From Poronia punctata (Eukaryota; Ascomycota; Sordariomycetes; Xylariales; Xylariaceae): a DNA stretch of 64,000 nt. Location of the stretch: positions 32,797 through 96,796 of the forward strand of contig MU401606.1 of the NCBI GenBank assembly GCA_022579005.1, in the 5' to 3' direction. Below, piece by piece: positions 61,695 to 64,000 of the stretch (within the stretch, counting starts at the first letter, position 1; each line of letters opens with the position of its first letter). Under the pieces are notes generated by a model. The model was not told the DNA's origin. It was given only the letters and a program-made list of their open reading frames with translations, and searched no databases. The position numbers were made by a program, and so were the translations under genes.

Positions 61695-62175
61695 TTTTTT
61701 TTTGGTTCACTAGCGTCATGAAGTATATGATTATATCATACTTTCCATACAAAGTTATTTGGATATGCCTACGAGTACTTGAGAGGACTGGTACCTGAAG
61801 ATCTATGTCCTGATCGTAATAATAATGTAATTACCTACCAATCTAATCCTAAATTAGCAGAACTTTACAATCTGCCTAGGGTGAGGCACAGGGAGTGCAC
61901 AGGGTCCTACAGCCAAAAGAAGTGGGACTCGAAAACGTATCTGACCAATCGTGGTTTCAATATATTACCAATATGGTTAGATTGAAGACCCGCGTATCTA
62001 TACGTATCTTCCAACCAAGGCGGTCGGTAACGAATGTCTATTGGGAGCGGTGTCGGGTCCCAAACGGACGGACGTCATCCCCTACCATTTTGATCTACCT
62101 ACTTGTACTAGAAAAGATGGGAGATCTGCAAGGGGAATTAGAAGTAGGAAACAAGGTGGTTTATTTTCTATGTAT
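61695..62175. other. GH79 3' region up to the AT-rich block
   Basis: 480 bp of ordinary DNA without a supportable gene; open frames 61779-61985 and 61895-62182 lack domains. Composition switches to A/T-only at about 62170-62200. Confidence 0.5.
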
Positions 62176-64000
62176 CTTTTAAAATGTAAATAATATAATA
62201 AGTACCCTTTAAAATAAGGTTTAAGTAGGTTTAATAATAAAGGGGGTTATAACTTAAAATAATAGGTGTAAAGGAAATAATAGCTTTTTTTTTTTATTAA
62301 AGTAGGTTTAAAAGATTAAATCTTTTTTTTTACTAAATTTATACCTTTACTAAGCTAATAAAATAAAACAAAAAAAGTATAGCGCTTTTGCTATAATAAT
62401 AAAAAAAAATAAAACTATTAAATTATTTTAACTAAATATTAGCTTTTATTAGCAAAAAAAGATTTTTTATAGTATATAAGTAGCTTTTTTTTTAGCTTAA
62501 AAACTTTTAATAAATTTTTATAATAGTTATATAAAGCTATTAGTAAGCTATTTAAATTTATTAAATAAAATAATAGTTTTTTAAAGTATTTTTTAATAAT
62601 AAATAAACTTTTTTAGTAAAATATTAACTTTTAAAGTTTGCTATTTTATAATAGCATAATAAAGTTACTAACTTAAATTTTAAAAATCTTTATATTATAT
62701 TAGTGCTTTTAAAGCTTTTATTTAATATTTATTTTTTTAAAAATCTTTTTATATAAAGCTTATAAGCTTATTATTAAGTAATTTTAAAATTATAAAAGCT
62801 TATTTTTAAATAATAAAATAAACTTTTTTAAAGTTAATAAGCTTTTTAAGTTTTTTTAGTTTACTAATAAAAATTATGCTTTTAAAAGTTTATAAAGTAA
62901 AATATTATATAATATTTTTATAAAAAATAATTTAATAAATTTTATAATTTGTTTATTATATTAAGCAACTATTATTAGCAAACGTTAGTTTTAATTATTA
63001 AATTTTTTACTTTTAAATATAAGCTTTTTAAAAATTTATTATAAAATTTTTATATAAGCTTTAATTATGCTAACTAACTTATAAAATTTTAATAATATAT
63101 TTATTAGCTTAGTACTAAATTTTTTTAGTATATAATTAAAAGTTTTTAAAATAAATACTTTTTTAAAATTAACATAAATACTTAATAATATTATGCTTAT
63201 AAAATATATTTATTTAGTTACTTTTTTTTTAGCTATAAGTTTTAAGCAATTTTTTATTTTAAATGCTTAAGCAAAATAACTAAAATAATTAACTATTAAA
63301 AAATAGTATTAGTTTTTATTTTTAGTTTTAAAAAATAATTTAATAAAGTTTATAATAATTATATAAAATAGTACTTTTATAATAACTAAAAAATTAAAAG
63401 CTTTTAAAACTACTAAACTAAATTTAGCATATTTTATATATTTAATATAATAGTTTTATATATTTTTTGTTATAGTAAGCTAATATATTAACTTATTTAA
63501 CTTATTTATTATTATTTAAATAAAAAAATAACTAGCTTAATTATAAGCTAGTTATAAAGCTTAAGCAACTTTATTTTAATATAAATAACGCTACTATATA
63601 TTTTTTTAATAATGTTTAAATATATTATTACGTATTTAGTAGCTTTAAAATTTTTATAAAATAATCTTTTTACTTAAATAATTTAAAAAATTATAATACT
63701 TTTTTTTTAAAAGCTTATAAATATTAATATACTATAGTTTAAATTTATACTTAGCTAACTTATTATAATAATAATATAATATTTTAGTTAAAAAATTACT
63801 AATAGTATTGTTTTAAGCTTTTTTATTTAGTTAACTAAGTATTTTTTAATTTAGCAAATTTTAAAATTTATTTAGTTTATTAGTTTACTTTTATAAAAAG
63901 TAAGTATATAATTTAACTTTATTTAATTAAGTAGTTATATTATATTTAGCTTAAATAAAAGCTTTAGCTTTAGCTTTTAAAAGCTTTAAAAGTATATTTT
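62176..64000. mobile_element. Start of a third RIP-like AT-rich block, unidentified
   Basis: A/T-only DNA with AAGCTT, AGCT and GCTT words and almost no CpA or TpG, the same signature as the two dead retrotransposons, so probably another RIPed element running out of the window. The first 120 bp keep GGTTTAAGTAGG and AAAGGGGGTTAT words, so the edge is less mutated, as at the other borders. TGTAAATAATA near 62186 could be an LTR start (TG), but no matching second copy or polymerase motif was recognised inside the window. Confidence 0.5.

Overview
The window looks like nuclear DNA of a filamentous ascomycete (Pezizomycotina, most likely Sordariomycetes; I cannot name the species). The reasons are short GT-AG introns with CTAAC-like branch sites, a housekeeping gene set typical of these fungi (ERG27, QCR6, TRM8, MDM1-type sorting nexin, SRP2-type SR protein), and a two-compartment structure. 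Gene-bearing DNA of ordinary composition alternates abruptly with DNA that is almost only A and T, where CpA/TpG words are nearly gone. That is the usual mark of repeat-induced point mutation (RIP).

Layout. 1-7197: a RIP-destroyed Ty3/gypsy LTR retrotransposon whose 5' LTR is cut by the window start; its 3' LTR is much less mutated. 7198-14810: ordinary-composition DNA with no gene I can support, containing a 739-bp non-autonomous DNA transposon (12764-13502) with about 100-bp inverted ends and a TA target duplication. 14811-28070: a second AT-rich block. It holds a complete but dead Ty3/gypsy element (19071-26069, two 197-bp LTRs) between older AT-rich DNA of unknown origin, and ends in a GTAA-rich tandem repeat. 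28071-62175: the gene compartment. 62176-64000: the beginning of a third AT-rich block.

The gene compartment carries ten genes whose exons I could join: ERG27 3-keto sterol reductase (+); a FLVCR/SLC49-like MFS transporter (-), tail to tail with it; QCR6 hinge protein of respiratory complex III (-); a WBP2-like GRAM-domain protein (-); a formin-type GBD/FH3 protein without FH1/FH2 (-); TRM8 tRNA (guanine-N7) methyltransferase (+), head to head with the previous gene; an MDM1-type PXA-RGS-PX-nexinC protein (+); an SRP2-type two-RRM SR protein with a 6-nt microexon (+); a glutathione S-transferase with a possible mitochondrial presequence (+); and a secreted, probably GPI-anchored GH79 glycoside hydrolase (+). 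They are unrelated housekeeping or cell-surface genes. I see no biosynthetic cluster, defence island, CRISPR array, tRNA or rRNA gene.

The points most worth a second look are the unequal RIP of the two LTRs, the TA-flanked inverted-repeat element, the 6-nt microexon and long intron in the SR-protein gene, the stacked start codons of the GST gene, and the short-word bias (TACCTA/TAGGTA/TACGAGTA/ACGTAC) of the intergenic DNA. I found no clear new biological system.
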